Part shown: piece after piece, positions 45,126 through 56,102 of the stretch | Numbering within the stretch: position 1 is the stretch's first letter | Layout: the number at the start of each line of letters is the position of its first letter | NCBI GenBank assembly: GCA_019925095.2 | Contig: CM034412.1 | Span: 9,545,501 to 9,609,500, forward strand | Direction of reading: 5' to 3' | Length of the DNA stretch: 64,000 bases | Origin: Dendrolimus kikuchii | Taxonomy: Eukaryota; Arthropoda; Insecta; Lepidoptera; Lasiocampidae | Position numbers and translations under genes: made by a program | The notes under the pieces: model-generated | Database searches by the model: none | Told to the model about the DNA's origin: nothing | What the model saw: only the letters and a program-made list of their open reading frames with translations

Positions 45126-45346
45126 TTTAGCAAATTATGGAATATATAAAGAATAACACTTAAAATAAAATGAAATTATAACGCGGCGATATGGCAATGA
45201 CTATGAAAAATTGTACCTACCGGCGACGCCGATGTAGTTTATCTCAATTTAGACACAAATTTCAACCAAATTCGGGAAATGGGAATAACGGGAATGGATA
45301 ACAGACCGTATTCTTGCGCTGGGATGATCCGGTCGAATGATCAAAA

Positions 45347-45500
45347 TGATTGTAACGTGATTTTGAATTTTTAAGTTTCGGGAGTAAATGAATGCAATTT
45401 GAATCCAGTTCAAAGAGGTTATATTGTTTTTTAAAATTACATGACATGACGTTTTTGACACTTAACGTTACGTTCACAAACTTTGTATAATGTAGTAACA
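45347..45500 (-). mobile_element. BEL/Pao 5' LTR
   Basis: 154 bp, same as 39582-39735; would hold the promoter. The right flank catac (45501-45505) matches the left flank. Confidence 0.85.
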
Positions 45501-45505
45501 CATAC

Positions 45506-45767
45506 TAAGAATAATACAATACGTACTGTAAAAAATAAGTGTGCGGGCTAGCAACAGCCGTACATTGCCGGTTTACATCAACACGTGCATTTTAACATAT
45601 CATTCACATCAGTACTCGTTTAGCACCGTACTTGGTCAGTCGGCTTATTAAAAGGCTTTCTTTATTTTATTTATTTATTTATCTATTTTACCTGAATTGC
45701 TTCCCGCGACGATAGATTTAATTTACTCAAACGTGTTTTTCAAATTTTATAAACGACTAGCTGACCC
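45506..45767. other. unrecognised sequence
   Basis: No supported feature. Confidence 0.35.
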
Positions 45768-46247
45768 GTCAAAATTCGTTTTTTTTTTATTCCAGGAGAC
45801 CAGCAGATAGGCAGACGGCCCACTTGATGGAAAGCGGTTACCATCGCTTATGGACATTTGCATTAGCAAAGTTGCTACAAATGCGCTGCTGCTCTCTTAA
45901 GGGAGACTGGAACCTGGTCACTAGTGCCGGAACACAACTCAAGGTTGTTATGGCGACATACTTTAGACCAGGGGTGGTAGCCATCCAGTCGGGCAAATGC
46001 CCTACCACCTGGCGTACCGCCTCCGAATCAATAAATCAAAAACATTGATTTCTGAACGACGGGACACATCAAATAGAAATTGTTGTTTTTCCTATATTCC
46101 AAGCATTTGTTCATATTTACCCACCTTTTAAACCTTCCCTGGACTTCTAAAAATAATTCAAAACCAATATTAGTCAAATCAGTCCAGCCGTTCTCGAGTT
46201 TTAGCGAAACTAACGAACGGCAATTGATTTTTATATATATAAATTAC
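45768..46247 (-). mobile_element. Helitron-like element split by S1
   Basis: Left CTAG then ctgacccgtcaaaattcg; after the S1 insert it resumes and ends with gtccagccgttctcgagttt, agcgaaactaacgaacgg and tatatataa. The same phrases occur at 47110-47160 and, reversed, at 63060-63110. Confidence 0.6.
45782..46012 (-). mobile_element. S1 retroposon, short form, nested
   Basis: T run, attccaggagaccagcag at the left, ccctaccacctgg at the right. It begins (sense) at the same internal point as the other short copies. Confidence 0.7.
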
Positions 46248-46439
46248 GATTTGGACACATTAAACGGAATAATTTTTTGTACATAATGAGATTAGCATCT
46301 ACGCCATATTGTTCTTCATGTCAAATATGTAAGATGGCTATCACGTATTAGTGGGATGTGTCCAAACTGACTGACTTTATCAGATTGCAAAAAAACTTAT
46401 AAATAAATATCTTGCACACGTCACCTCATTTAAATATAG

Positions 46440-46975
46440 CCTCGCGCAGGTTTGCCGATGACTAATTACTTTTATTGTATTGAATATCTTTTTTTTATTT
46501 TTATTGCAGGAGTTCAGCAGACAGGCAGAGGGCCCACTGAATGGAAAGCGGTTACCATCGCCTATGGACATTTGCAACACCAAAGGTGCTACAATTGCGC
46601 TGCTGCTCTCTAAAGGGAGTCTGGAACCTGGTCACTAATGCCGGAATACAACTCAAAGGTGTTATGGCGGCATGCTCTAGACTAGGGTTGGTAGCCATCC
46701 AATCGGGCAAATGCCCTACCACCTGGCTGTGGGTTGTTTAGTCGCCTCTTACGACAGGCTGCCCGGCCGCAGGAAATTGTATTCTTTCTCCGTTCCTGCT
46801 CGGATAAAATTGAATTACTTACTATTATTGTATATACTTATGTAAAGTATATACGATAATAAATTAAAATAATAAGTTTATTACAACAATTATTCATGCA
46901 ACGTTATTTGTCAACTCTACTAACCATCGTCGCGTGACATCATGAGGCTATCGGCAAACCTGCGCACGGGTAATA
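46440..46975. mobile_element. MITE family M2, copy 2, interrupted by S1
   Basis: Left gcgcaggtttgccgatgact and right gaggctatcggcaaacctgc are inverted and match copy 1 at 11545-11711. The region between is split by an S1 copy. Confidence 0.65.
46490..46808 (-). mobile_element. S1 retroposon, full-length, nested in M2
   Basis: T run, attgcaggagttcagcag at the left; ttcctgctcggataaaat at the right. Confidence 0.75.
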
Positions 46976-47180
46976 GACTACTGCATCCGGCACACTTTGT
47001 CCTGCTTTGAAAATACAGAATCTGGAATTAGATCACAGTGCTACCTATTGAGTATGACTCTAAAAGATCCTGGGATCTACTCGAACACACACAAAAAAAT
47101 CATCAAAATGGGTCCAGCCGTTTTTGAGTTTTAGCGAGACTAACGAACAGCAATTAATATGTGTATATAGATAGATAAGA
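46976..47180. mobile_element. Helitron-like fragment
   Basis: gggtccagccgtttttgag and agcgagactaacgaacagc match 45768-46247; the GC-rich end is missing. Confidence 0.45.
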
Positions 47181-47504
47181 ATAAATAGATTTAGCTTAAC
47201 TTGGGGCTGATTTTTCAATCAATAGATAATAGTTATTTATATAACTAAGTATAATATGAAAAAATTAAAAGTGTCAGTGCATGATAAAACAGTTGAATGG
47301 TTTCATTTTTGACTCAGGTTTTAATTTATTCGACTGATAACTTTTATCTGATGATTGAAAAACCGTCCCTAAGTTATAATTTTAATTATAAAGCAATAAC
47401 GTGTTTATTCGATAATGCTTATTGCGAATCTGTCAAGCAGACAGCCCACTTAATGGAAAGTGGTTACATGGATATAGCAGTATTAACGTGAAGAAATTAC
47501 ATAA
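47181..47504. other. AT-rich DNA, S1 scrap
   Basis: 47435-47467 (caagcagacagcccactta) is a tiny S1 remnant; otherwise nothing. Confidence 0.4.
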
Positions 47505-47509
47505 TATTA

Positions 47510-47862
47510 TTATGTGTATGACATTAGGCGCCATCTATAAATTACGTTACATTTCAAGAGGGACGGAGGTTCGACTAATTGTGACATTGTGTGACAAGGG
47601 CTGGGAGTGTCATAAATTTTGTGACGTCACATTTCAAAATCTAATATATTTAAGCTGATTACGGAACTGCTGTTCTAATTTAATATATTCTTGATGTAAA
47701 ATTGCATAATATGTGATGTTACACGAGAGATAGAGAGAGAGAGAGAGGGTGGGGGGGGGAGTGAGAGAGAGAGGAGTCTCACGAATATAACCATCTGTGA
47801 CAAGGACGGGAGAGGGGTCGAAAAATCATGAAATTCGTGTGACGTAATTTGTGGATGGCCCC
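47510..47862. repeat. dispersed repeat R4 around a GA-rich tract
   Basis: gacattaggcgccatctat, gtgacaagggctgggag and tttgtgacgtcacattt at the left; acaaggacgggagagggg and tgtgacgtaatttgtgga at the right. 47724-47775 is (GA)n with a G run. The gtgacgtcac words recur at 63360-63410. Confidence 0.5.
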
Positions 47863-47925
47863 CTTATCAATGTAAACAATGAATGTTTTATTTAATTTAA
47901 AGTATTTCTTATACATATTATATTA

Positions 47926-49063
47926 CAGTAGAACCTCTGTAAGTCGCGTCTTTGCCGGATGGTAGGGCATTTACCTGACTGGATGGCTACCACCCCTAAA
48001 GTATGTCGCTATAACAACCTTGAGTTGTGTTCCGGCATTAGTGGCTAGGTTCCAGTCTCCCTGAAGAAAGCAGCAGCGCATTTGTAGCACCTTTGATGTT
48101 GCAAATGTCCATAGGCGATGGTAACCGCTTTCCATCAAGTGCGCCGTCTGCCTGTCTGCTGAACTCCTGCAATAAAAATAAAAAACTCGAACCTCTATAA
48201 ATCGAAAACCTCCCAAACAAAAAAATAAAATTCTGTTCCCATCCCTTCAAGCTCCAAAACCACGGTTGCTCGAAATCTGAACCCTCAGATACTTGGCACG
48301 GTTCTTGTTGAAGGAGGACCCCTCGTGTCCCTGTGAAGACACACACAAGAGAGCGCTACAATCTGGCCAGCACCCTGTACGTGGACGTCACACAAGACAA
48401 CATCGCGGAACTGATGAGAAAAGGAAAAATCGAAGACTTTATACAGTTTTCGATTAAAATTATAGAGAAAGTGATTATTAAAAATAAAAGCTAGTAAAAT
48501 GTTATCAATATACTTATATAATAAGTATATATTTGTAAACATAAGATAGGTAAACAGAATAATAGGCTTAGATTTTAAGTAATAGATATAAATAGCAAGT
48601 AAGATATCATAGATATAGATCATAGAAAAATGATAAAAGAGAAAAAAGAACAAAAAGAAAAAACACAAAAAAGAAATAAATTACCGACGACCACATTTAT
48701 TTACCCCTCGTTTAGTATATAAGAAAACAGAACAAATAAAAATAAAATATAAAATGAGCTCTGCCCTGAATAATGGCGGAGGAAGGCGAAAACAAAAAAT
48801 CTGCACCCTCTATAAGTCGAAATAATTAGTGAGTCCCTATAAGCAAATTCAGTACTTATACTCCTTCTATAATTAGAAAAAATTAATTGGACCTCTGTAT
48901 TTGGAACATAGTAATATTTGAAGATGTTTTTTACCTCTATAATTAGTAGGATTTTAATTTATTTCACCTCTCTAACTCGAAATTCTCTACGAGTCGATTG
49001 TTTCTTTACAAAATTAGCTAAGTCGAAATCTCCCTTCAAGATTGAGTTACAGAGGTTTTACTA
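47926..49063. mobile_element. Tigger/pogo-like non-autonomous element, 1.14 kb
   Basis: Ends cagtagaacctctgtaag and, inverted, gttacagaggttttact(a), with TA on both sides. Subterminal words ctctataaatcgaaa, ctctataagtcgaaa and taagtcgaaatctccc recur inside, resembling repeated transposase sites. S1 is inserted at 47958-48185. 48320-48450 contains a GC-richer stretch with one long frame (RYNLASTLYVDVTQDN and following) that looks coding; a TGA interrupts it upstream. I cannot assign it to a known protein; it may be captured host exon or degraded transposase. Confidence 0.55.
47958..48185 (+). mobile_element. S1 retroposon, short form, nested
   Basis: Starts atggtagggcatttacctg and ends ctgaactcctgcaataaaaa. 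Confidence 0.7.
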
Positions 49064-49375
49064 TATATAAATTTTAGCTCATGCATACATTAGAAGCCTA
49101 ATGAATTAAAGTTGAAGATTTTGGTTGTCTGACAGCAACATGTTACAAGGTGTCCACCACAGTAGTCATCAGAACCATAGTGTATACTAATATTACATAG
49201 ACAATCGTCATAGATAATATTTTTAGTCGATTTATCAGACGATTCGATTTATAATTAAATTCTCATTTTCTACCGGTTAGTTAATTTTATAAGCCCACTA
49301 AATTAACGTTTAGATAATTTAGTGCATCAATAACTAATTATTGTAATTGTTTTTGTGATCCTGGCAACACTATGA
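49064..49375. other. AT-rich DNA, nothing recognised
   Basis: No supported feature. Confidence 0.35.
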
Positions 49376-49569
49376 TGTAATTGCTATTTTTACCAATGAT
49401 ACAATGTTATTGTTTTGTAGGGTAGTATTTTCGTATAAAAGGTGTAGCGGCGTGTAGACGGTGCTCCTGTGTGAATAGTCACATCAAAGGCTGAACAATA
49501 AAGGGGAAACCCTGCCCAAATAGTTAATATTTGCTACTTTCTTACCCGAACCTCTGCAAGGCTGTTACA
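49376..49569 (+). mobile_element. possible solo LTR
   Basis: Starts TGTAA, ends TTACA, with TATAAAAGG near 49435 and AATAAAGG near 49498, spaced like an LTR promoter and poly(A) signal. I found no target duplication, so the ends are uncertain. Confidence 0.35.
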
Positions 49570-50320
49570 AACAGTTAACCAGTTTATTACATTTTAATAC
49601 TCTTCATATTTTAGACACTTGACATGTTCATAGAATAAAAAATTACAGCGAAAATGCAAGACTCCGCAAGTTACTACTGCTTCTTACAAGTAAAAGTAAG
49701 ACAGAAAGTCTTGTAATATTTTAGATACCATATTTATTTTCTCATATTTCGTAATCTTACATAAGAACACGTAATGAAATCCTTGAATTGTAAGTAAATT
49801 ATAAATGATGCTTGATTATTCAGTCACGTCTTGGGGATTTGGTTTGATTTTGATTTTTGTTTGAAAATATTATGCCCGGTTTCAATATTACAAAAACGAT
49901 TCGTTTTTGATACCGACGGTTAGAATATTACCGCCTGGTAACTCTACTGATGTTTCTATAATGAACTGTTCGTAGCTAGTTACTCATGAAAGTACCAACT
50001 ACCGATGGGAGGGACTTTCTAACCGATCGGTAGACTTTTTGTATGGAAACGACAGCTGAAGTGTTTCTATATTATAACCGCTGGTTGTCAACATTACTAT
50101 TCGTAGGAATTTTATTACCACCCGATTTCGGCCGGTTTTGTTTGTTTGTCGAGGTTGCCAGTTTATTTGTCTTTATAAATAAGTGATTTTAAATTAAATT
50201 AAACTCTAATTTTTTACTTCTTGTTTTAACTTGGATTTAATTCTTATTTATATCTTTCAAATTTGCTATTTCTGTCTTTAACAGTTCTAATTCCAATTCC
50301 AGTATTGCTTCACTATTCAT
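49570..50320. other. repeat-like DNA, ends unresolved
   Basis: 49870-50150 contains several cgatcggtag and accgacggttag words that loosely mirror 51265-51425 (accgacagt, ctgtcggta). A diverged terminal-inverted-repeat element of about 1.5 kb is possible but weakly supported. Confidence 0.3.
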
Positions 50321-50660
50321 CCCTATTAATATTATAAATGCGAAAGTAACTTTGTCTATCTCTCTGTTACCCTTTCACGGAAAAGCTACTGGACCGGTTT
50401 GGCTGAAATTCAGTATATATACATACTTTTTTGATGCCGAGGATGAACATAGAATACTTTTTATCCCGAAAAATGGCATAGTTTCGGGGACAAAAGTATA
50501 TTATTCTGTTTTCGTGTCATGCTTTCATGGAAAACTATTGGACCGATTTGGCTGAAACTTGGTATATAAATAAGTTCAATATCTAGGAGAGACATAGGAT
50601 ACTTTTCATTCCGGAAAAGAGATAGAATTTGGGATAGATTTATGTAGTTTATCCCAGAAT
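50321..50660 (+). mobile_element. Helitron family H3, copy 1 (3' end missing)
   Basis: Starts tccctattaatattataaat, then ggaccggtttggctgaaa, gatgccgaggatgaacata and tttgggatagatttatgta. It parallels 55683-56065 closely. This copy lacks the 8-bp satellite. Confidence 0.7.
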
Positions 50661-52296
50661 GTAGGATAGGTTTTCTTTTTTGTGATGTCGTTTTTGTAAT
50701 TTTCGTCGACAAATATTTATAACAACAAAGATCCCAATTCTCAGTTGTTGCCAGCACAGATAAAACATATATGGTTAATGCCACCTTTCTAATAACAAGG
50801 TCAAAGGTTCCAAAGTCATTAAATAAGACTACAGTTTTTTGTTATTCTTGAGCTTCACCTGCGATAACCTGATAAAACCACAAAAACCGTTGTTTTTAGC
50901 CTTAACTTATTTAAAACAAAATTGCGATCGAAAACCACAAATCCCTATAACTAGCGAAAAAATTCTGAAGTGACAACACTGTTTCATCTTTTTTTTTTAC
51001 AACAAATCCATTGACATTGGAACAATCATTATTTAAAAAGTTTATATGTTGTTTACATTACTGCGTTTTGTTCATGTAACATTCATATAAAATGGCTCTG
51101 TAATTGTAAGTATTTTTAAAGCAGATTGATTGAAAGCTTGATTTTTAATGACAATCGTATATCACAAAAAGGTCACTTCTTTTAAAAATATATTTATTTT
51201 GTAGTTATACGTCAACTCATTGAATTACGTTGCGTGTTGCTACTACAACTATGTTGCGTTAGCAAAACGCTTAGGAGAGAAATGGTAACTGATAACCGAC
51301 AGTATTTCTAACTGACAATGACCTTGTGAAACGCTCGTATAGCCCTCTCAACCATCGGTTATTGGTAGCTTCAAAATCAATCAGTCCCCGTACTATTACA
51401 GACAACTGTCGGTAAAATATAGAACTGATTCATTTTTTAGTTTTACTATTTTAAATACAGACAGATCATCACACCAGAGATACTCACCACCTAAAAAAGA
51501 TAAATATCGCCTAATAAATATAAACAGATTTATTTACATTACGGCCAACGAAAAAATTTACTTAATTGTCCCATATATGATAATTCAATACAAAGAAATA
51601 CTTCCGTCTGTTTCAAGTAAATCATTTTCGAAGTGGGCGTAATGGATCTGTCTCCAAGATGCTGTTATTGCGAATCAAAGGAATTGGAATGGTTCACAAA
51701 TTGAATCATATTTTACTTGGTAACGATGGAATGGCTAAATTGGTCTAATGGTGTTTAGACTTTTTAGTGCTTGTTCACATCCAACTCGCGGGCGTGGCTC
51801 ACTAATAAGTTCGAATTTATATCGACTGCCAAGCATTTGCACAGATGTGGCGTAGTGCTATGTCGATCGTGTGTCAAAAGTAGTTGGGCGGCTTTTGAGT
51901 TAACTGCAGTGACACTGAAATGTGGAGCTGTTCAGATATAGATGTATGTATGGCGATCTAGCGAGGGAAAATAGCCAGCCTTCTAAGCACTTTACCCATA
52001 GAAGATGCTAATCTGAGTATTCTACTTATAGTCTTGAGGGACTATAGGTAGAATACAATACAAATAAGTTAAGTTTTCTTTTATTTTATTCGATTATATG
52101 TAATAAATTAATTACAGATATACTAGAGTCAGCTTATAGGATTTAGGAGTTTTTCGGTTACTTTTTTATATACTCTTCAACTTGTTTAATAAAATTTTGT
52201 TTTGTGTTCAAGTACGTAAAAAACACGGCGGTTGTCATTCCTATTATTCTTCTTCTTTGATATTAGCAGATCACAGAGGTTGGGACTCGAAGACCA
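50661..52296. other. AT-rich DNA, nothing firmly recognised
   Basis: No gene. Short palindrome around 51995-52055 (tgagtattctac...gtagaataca). Confidence 0.35.
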
Positions 52297-52472
52297 ACGG
52301 CCCAGCCACGGACTTGTCGTTATGAGCGGCGGCTAAGTACGATGCGACTAGCGACAATAATAAATGTATTAAAATGTGTGAAATACGCTACAAACGATCG
52401 CACTCAGAGACTATAAGGACTCATGATTTGTCGCGGTAATTGTCGTTAAGTCAAACGTTGTGGCTGGGCCGT
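52297..52472. mobile_element. MITE with ACGGCCCAGCCAC ends
   Basis: Left acggcccagccac and right gtggctgggccgt are perfect inverses over 13 bp; further paired gacttgtcg / cgttaagtc-like words. 176 bp; target duplication unclear. Confidence 0.65.
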
Positions 52473-52514
52473 AAGCGACTAGAGCCACAATCAAAGACAA
52501 GTTTTTTAAGAATG

Positions 52515-52690
52515 AAAGATGAAAGAAAATCATTTTATTTAGGACAAATACTATTAGATACTATAAAAATGCTAACAAATTTAAAACTGAAGTAAAATAA
52601 ACTTATTCTAAAAAGGGGCATCAGTCTCAGCTTAGTGCTGGTCTGTAGGAGCAGCGCTGTTCTTTCGCTCAGCTCTTAAGGTATCATCAC
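52515..52690 (-). mobile_element. probable LINE 3' remnant
   Basis: atcattttatttaggac at the left and gtctcagcttagtgctgg-type text at the right resemble LINE tails in reverse, but no coding part is readable. Confidence 0.35.
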
Positions 52691-53049
52691 AGCTGACATT
52701 TGTTGTAAATACTGGTTTGTAATATTTGTTCTTTTATATTTCAATATTTTTTCTTAGTATCATAGCAAACTTTGTTACCTGTCTTTACAGAAAATTCATA
52801 AAACATGTACATGGAAGACTATTTTTTATTTTCAACAACATTACATCATTACAAAACATAAAACTAGAATCTTAAACAAAATATTAGAATTAGAATATTT
52901 AACAAAATCAAAACTGTAGTAAATTAAAAATCTAATATTGAATATTAATTTATACTCAGTTAATTATTTTATTAACTCCCTGAATGCGCTTATTGTTTAA
53001 AAAATATTTACATTTTAATCTAATATAGAATAGAATGGAATATACTTTG
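52691..53049. other. AT-rich DNA, nothing recognised
   Basis: No supported feature. Confidence 0.35.
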
Positions 53050-53282
53050 TCTTATACTAATATATAAAGCGGAAGAGTTTGTTTGTTTGATAGAACGCGC
53101 TAATGTCAGGAAATACTGGTCTGATTTGAAAAATTCTTTCAGTATTGGATAGTCCATTTATCGAGGAAGGCTATATATCATCACGCTAAGACCAATAGGA
53201 ACGGAGCACCAATGAAGAATGTTTCAAAATGGGGGGATTTTGAAAACAAATTCCACGCGGATGACGTCGCGGGCACAGCTAG
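53050..53282 (+). mobile_element. non-autonomous Helitron, family H1 copy 2
   Basis: Starts TCTTATACTAATATATAAAG and ends gcgggcacagCTAG at 53279-53282 followed by T. Matches 605-856 in reverse. Confidence 0.75.
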
Positions 53283-53329
53283 TTGTACAATAAAATTAAT
53301 GAAATAATACACAAAAACAGCTTAGAATT

Positions 53330-53405
53330 AGGTACAAATGGCGGTCTTATCGCTGACAGCGATCTCTTCCAGACAACCTTGTGATGGGGAGAGAATTATG
53401 CCACA
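53330..53405 (-). mobile_element. LINE 3' UTR remnant, family L2
   Basis: ggcggtcttatcgct-gacagcgatctcttcc. Confidence 0.55.
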
Positions 53406-53533
53406 AAACCTAGGCAGGGTTTTCTGCACAATATTTTTAAAAATGTTACATATTTTATATATTAATATTATTATACGTATAAATGTACATATAGATTTAT
53501 ATACACATGATTAAATACATAAAGCATAGTAAT

Positions 53534-53538
<5 letters not shown>

Positions 53539-53630
<92 letters not shown>

Positions 53631-53647
53631 ATATATATGTGTATATA

Positions 53648-53685
<38 letters not shown>
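53539..53685. repeat. (AT)n microsatellite with GT interruptions
   Basis: Long AT tract with tgtgtgtgtg and atgt variants near 53618-53652. Open frames of YIYI type here are artefacts. Confidence 0.95.
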
Positions 53686-53687
<2 letters not shown>

Positions 53688-53688
<1 letters not shown>

Positions 53689-54983
53689 CTAGTCTTGCCA
53701 TAGATATTGTAACAAAGAAATTTTTATTTTCTATTCCAAATAACATTTATAAGTTTTACAGTGTTTTAGTTTTATACATAAATATAAAACAATTAAAATA
53801 TAAAAAGCTGATTCGAAGTGGTCTCCATTGGCTGCAATACAGTCCTTTAAACGTTGAGGCCAGTTATCAATAGAAGCACGCACTCTTTCCATGGGAAAAT
53901 TCTTCACTGCCAATCGTATGGATTGTTTTAGGGAGTCCAAATTATCATCGCATTTAGAGCAAGCCGTACTCTCTAAAACTAATAATCCAGCGGATTAAGA
54001 TCGGGACTAGACGACGGCCAGTCTTCAGCTCTGATGAAGTCCGAAACATTCGTTTCCAACCAAGACGGCGTGGACCGAGCTTTATGACCCAGCGCCGAGT
54101 CTTGCTGGAAGTACCATTCTTGGTTATTGAACATGGCGTTGTTAAGGGGCTTAACTACTTTCTCAAGAATGGTATCTTGATACACTTGTGCCGCTGTTTT
54201 GATACCTTTTTCACAAAAATATGGCTCAGTCACTCCTTCATAACTAACACCCCACCAAACCATCACGGAAGACGGATAATGCCGACATTGCACTCTGTCG
54301 ACTAATTGAGAAGCTTCCTTAGAGCTTTGAGCATAAATACGGTCATTTTGTTTGTTAAAATGTTGCTCAATTGTAAAAATTTTCTCATCCGTAAACAAAT
54401 TTTTTCGGTGACCTCTCATTGCGTACCGCTTCAGTAGTTGTTTCGATTTTACCACCCTATTCTTTTTTAAATTATGAGTTAAGAAATGACCAGTACATCT
54501 CTTATAGGCTGCAAGTCCTAAGTCATCTTTTAAAATACGCGACATGGTTCTAGGTGATATCTTCATCTCCCGAGATAAAATCTTTTATTTTCGGACAGGA
54601 TTTCTTCGAATTTTTTCTCTTACTGCTTTGACCACCTTTTTCGTACGAACACTACGTGGACGGCCAGATCTTTTTCTGTCACAAACAAACAGGGGAGGTC
54701 TTATTGTACCTATTAATAGCCCGGTACACAAACATTTGACTATACCAAGCGTATGGAGTTTTAAAAATTGCATTTGGCGCCATTCCTACTTTGTGTAATG
54801 CAATCACAGCGATTCGGTTCTCTTTATCGCCCCACTCCATTTTAATATCGCAAAATTGTGTACAATGTATTGGCGCCAAAATGAGAAAACACAATAAACA
54901 ATTATATAAAAATAACAGATTCCAAATTCAAATGTAATATTTTGTTTCTTTTTAATTGTAACAGTATTTATGGCCAGACTAAG
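53688..54983 (-). mobile_element. maT-type mariner element, 1296 bp
   Basis: The right end (cttagtctggccataaatac on the minus strand) and the left end (tctagtcttgccatagatat) are inverted copies. TA flanks both ends (53686-53687 and 54984-54985). Length is normal for the family. The left end abuts the (AT)n tract, which supplies TA targets. Confidence 0.85.
53731..54840 (-). pseudogene. maT (DD37D) transposase, inactivated
   Basis: Coding from the ATG at 54840 (MEWGDKENRIAVIALHK). The DDE parts are TDEKIF, QQDSA and NPLDY; 37 residues lie between the second and third acidic residues, which fits the DD37D maT group. Three lesions are visible. A TTTG duplication near 54686 shifts the frame. A TAA at 54585-54587 stops it before KILSREMK. 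A small deletion just after NPLDY near 53976 shifts the frame and gives TAG; the normal end then continues in another frame (NLDSLKQSIRLAVKNFPMER). The protein would be nuclear and bind the element ends; this copy cannot make it. Confidence 0.85.
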
Positions 54984-54985
54984 TA

Positions 54986-55460
54986 TATATTACGTCTATA
55001 AAAAGCAATACTTATTATATAATAATTCTCTTCAAATATCAGCGCGCATAATTGAAAAATCAAATTAAATTTGTGTATAAATTTAAAATATTGTTCTAAT
55101 TGTCGCAACAATTTGTTAAAGTTAATTTTTCTCTAATTTACTGTTCTGATTAATTAATTATAAATGTCGCTCGTTGGAATTTGTTTTCACACCAAAATAC
55201 AATTTGCACGAGCTTTGACAAATTACAAATAAAGCGTTTTGATAAAAGAAGTTTAAAAAGTGTATGTAAAATTGTGTGAGAAAATTTGAGTATGTAAAAA
55301 GTATGCAGCAGGTAAGAAGAGATGATGAAAGTCTATAGATTTGTTACTTGGTTGCGCAAACCCTAAACGAGTGAAGCACTTAATCGAAAAGAAATTCTTG
55401 CAAAAAAGAAACCGACTTCAACGTATTTTCTACAAAATCTTGAAGTCAGTGTGAAGTAAA
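54986..55460. other. AT-rich DNA, nothing recognised
   Basis: No supported feature. Confidence 0.35.
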
Positions 55461-55464
55461 ACAT

Positions 55465-55682
55465 AAAAATTACTATATTTAGGAAAGGAGACATGGTTTT
55501 TTGGGCCAAAGAAATGTATAGAGTTGAGATATGGCTTAAAAAAGCGTTACATTTCTCGATTACAAAATGTAAAACATCAGCCCTAAATTCTATCTGGAAG
55601 ATGAGAAATATCAAAAATAAGGTCACAAATAAAATTAGTTATCGATTACCATAATCGATTTATGTATGTAAATGATTTTAAA
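55465..55682. repeat. dispersed repeat R1, copy 2 (left part)
   Basis: Matches 12920-13135; its continuation is found after the Helitron, at about 57880-57960. Confidence 0.6.
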
Positions 55683-55723
55683 TCCCTATTAATATTATAA
55701 ATGCGAAAGTAACTCTGTCTGTC

Positions 55724-55755
55724 TGTCTCTGTCTGTCTGTCTGTCTGTCTGTCTG
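55724..55755. repeat. (CTGT)n microsatellite
   Basis: About seven units near the Helitron 5' end. Confidence 0.85.
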
Positions 55756-56102
55756 TTCCGTTTTCACGTAAAAACTACTGGACCGATTTGGCTGAAACTC
55801 AGTATATATATATTTTCGATGCCGAGAATGAACATAGGATACTTTTTATCCCGGAAAATGGGATAGTTTCCGGGATAAAAGTATATTTGTCTCTCTGTTT
55901 GTTATCCTTTTACGGAAAGACTTTTGGACCGATTTGGCTGATACTCGGTACATATGTAATTTGAATACCGAGGGTGGACATGGGATATTTTTCATCCCGG
56001 ATAATGGGATAGATTTTGGGATAGATTTATGTAAAGATTATCCCAAAAGTGGGACAGGCTTTGGTTGGTTTGTGATTTGCCATTTTCATCATTTTGGTTA
56101 TT

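Larger units (their letters stand above)
39582..45500 (-). mobile_element. complete BEL/Pao LTR retrotransposon, 5919 bp
   Basis: Two identical 154-bp LTRs, a 5-bp target duplication (catac) and one uninterrupted gag-pol frame. Leader between the 5' LTR and the start codon is 45126-45346. No env-like frame was found. I could not assign the primer-binding site to a tRNA. The purine-rich tract before the 3' LTR is short. Identical LTRs mean no substitutions have accumulated since insertion over 154 bp, which supports but does not prove a recent event. Confidence 0.85.

Noticed and set aside
49870..51430. 1.5-kb inverted-repeat transposon
   Set aside because: The two ends share only short, scattered words; pairing too weak to call.
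53471..53873. Frames of repeated YI residues
   Set aside because: Translation of an (AT)n microsatellite.
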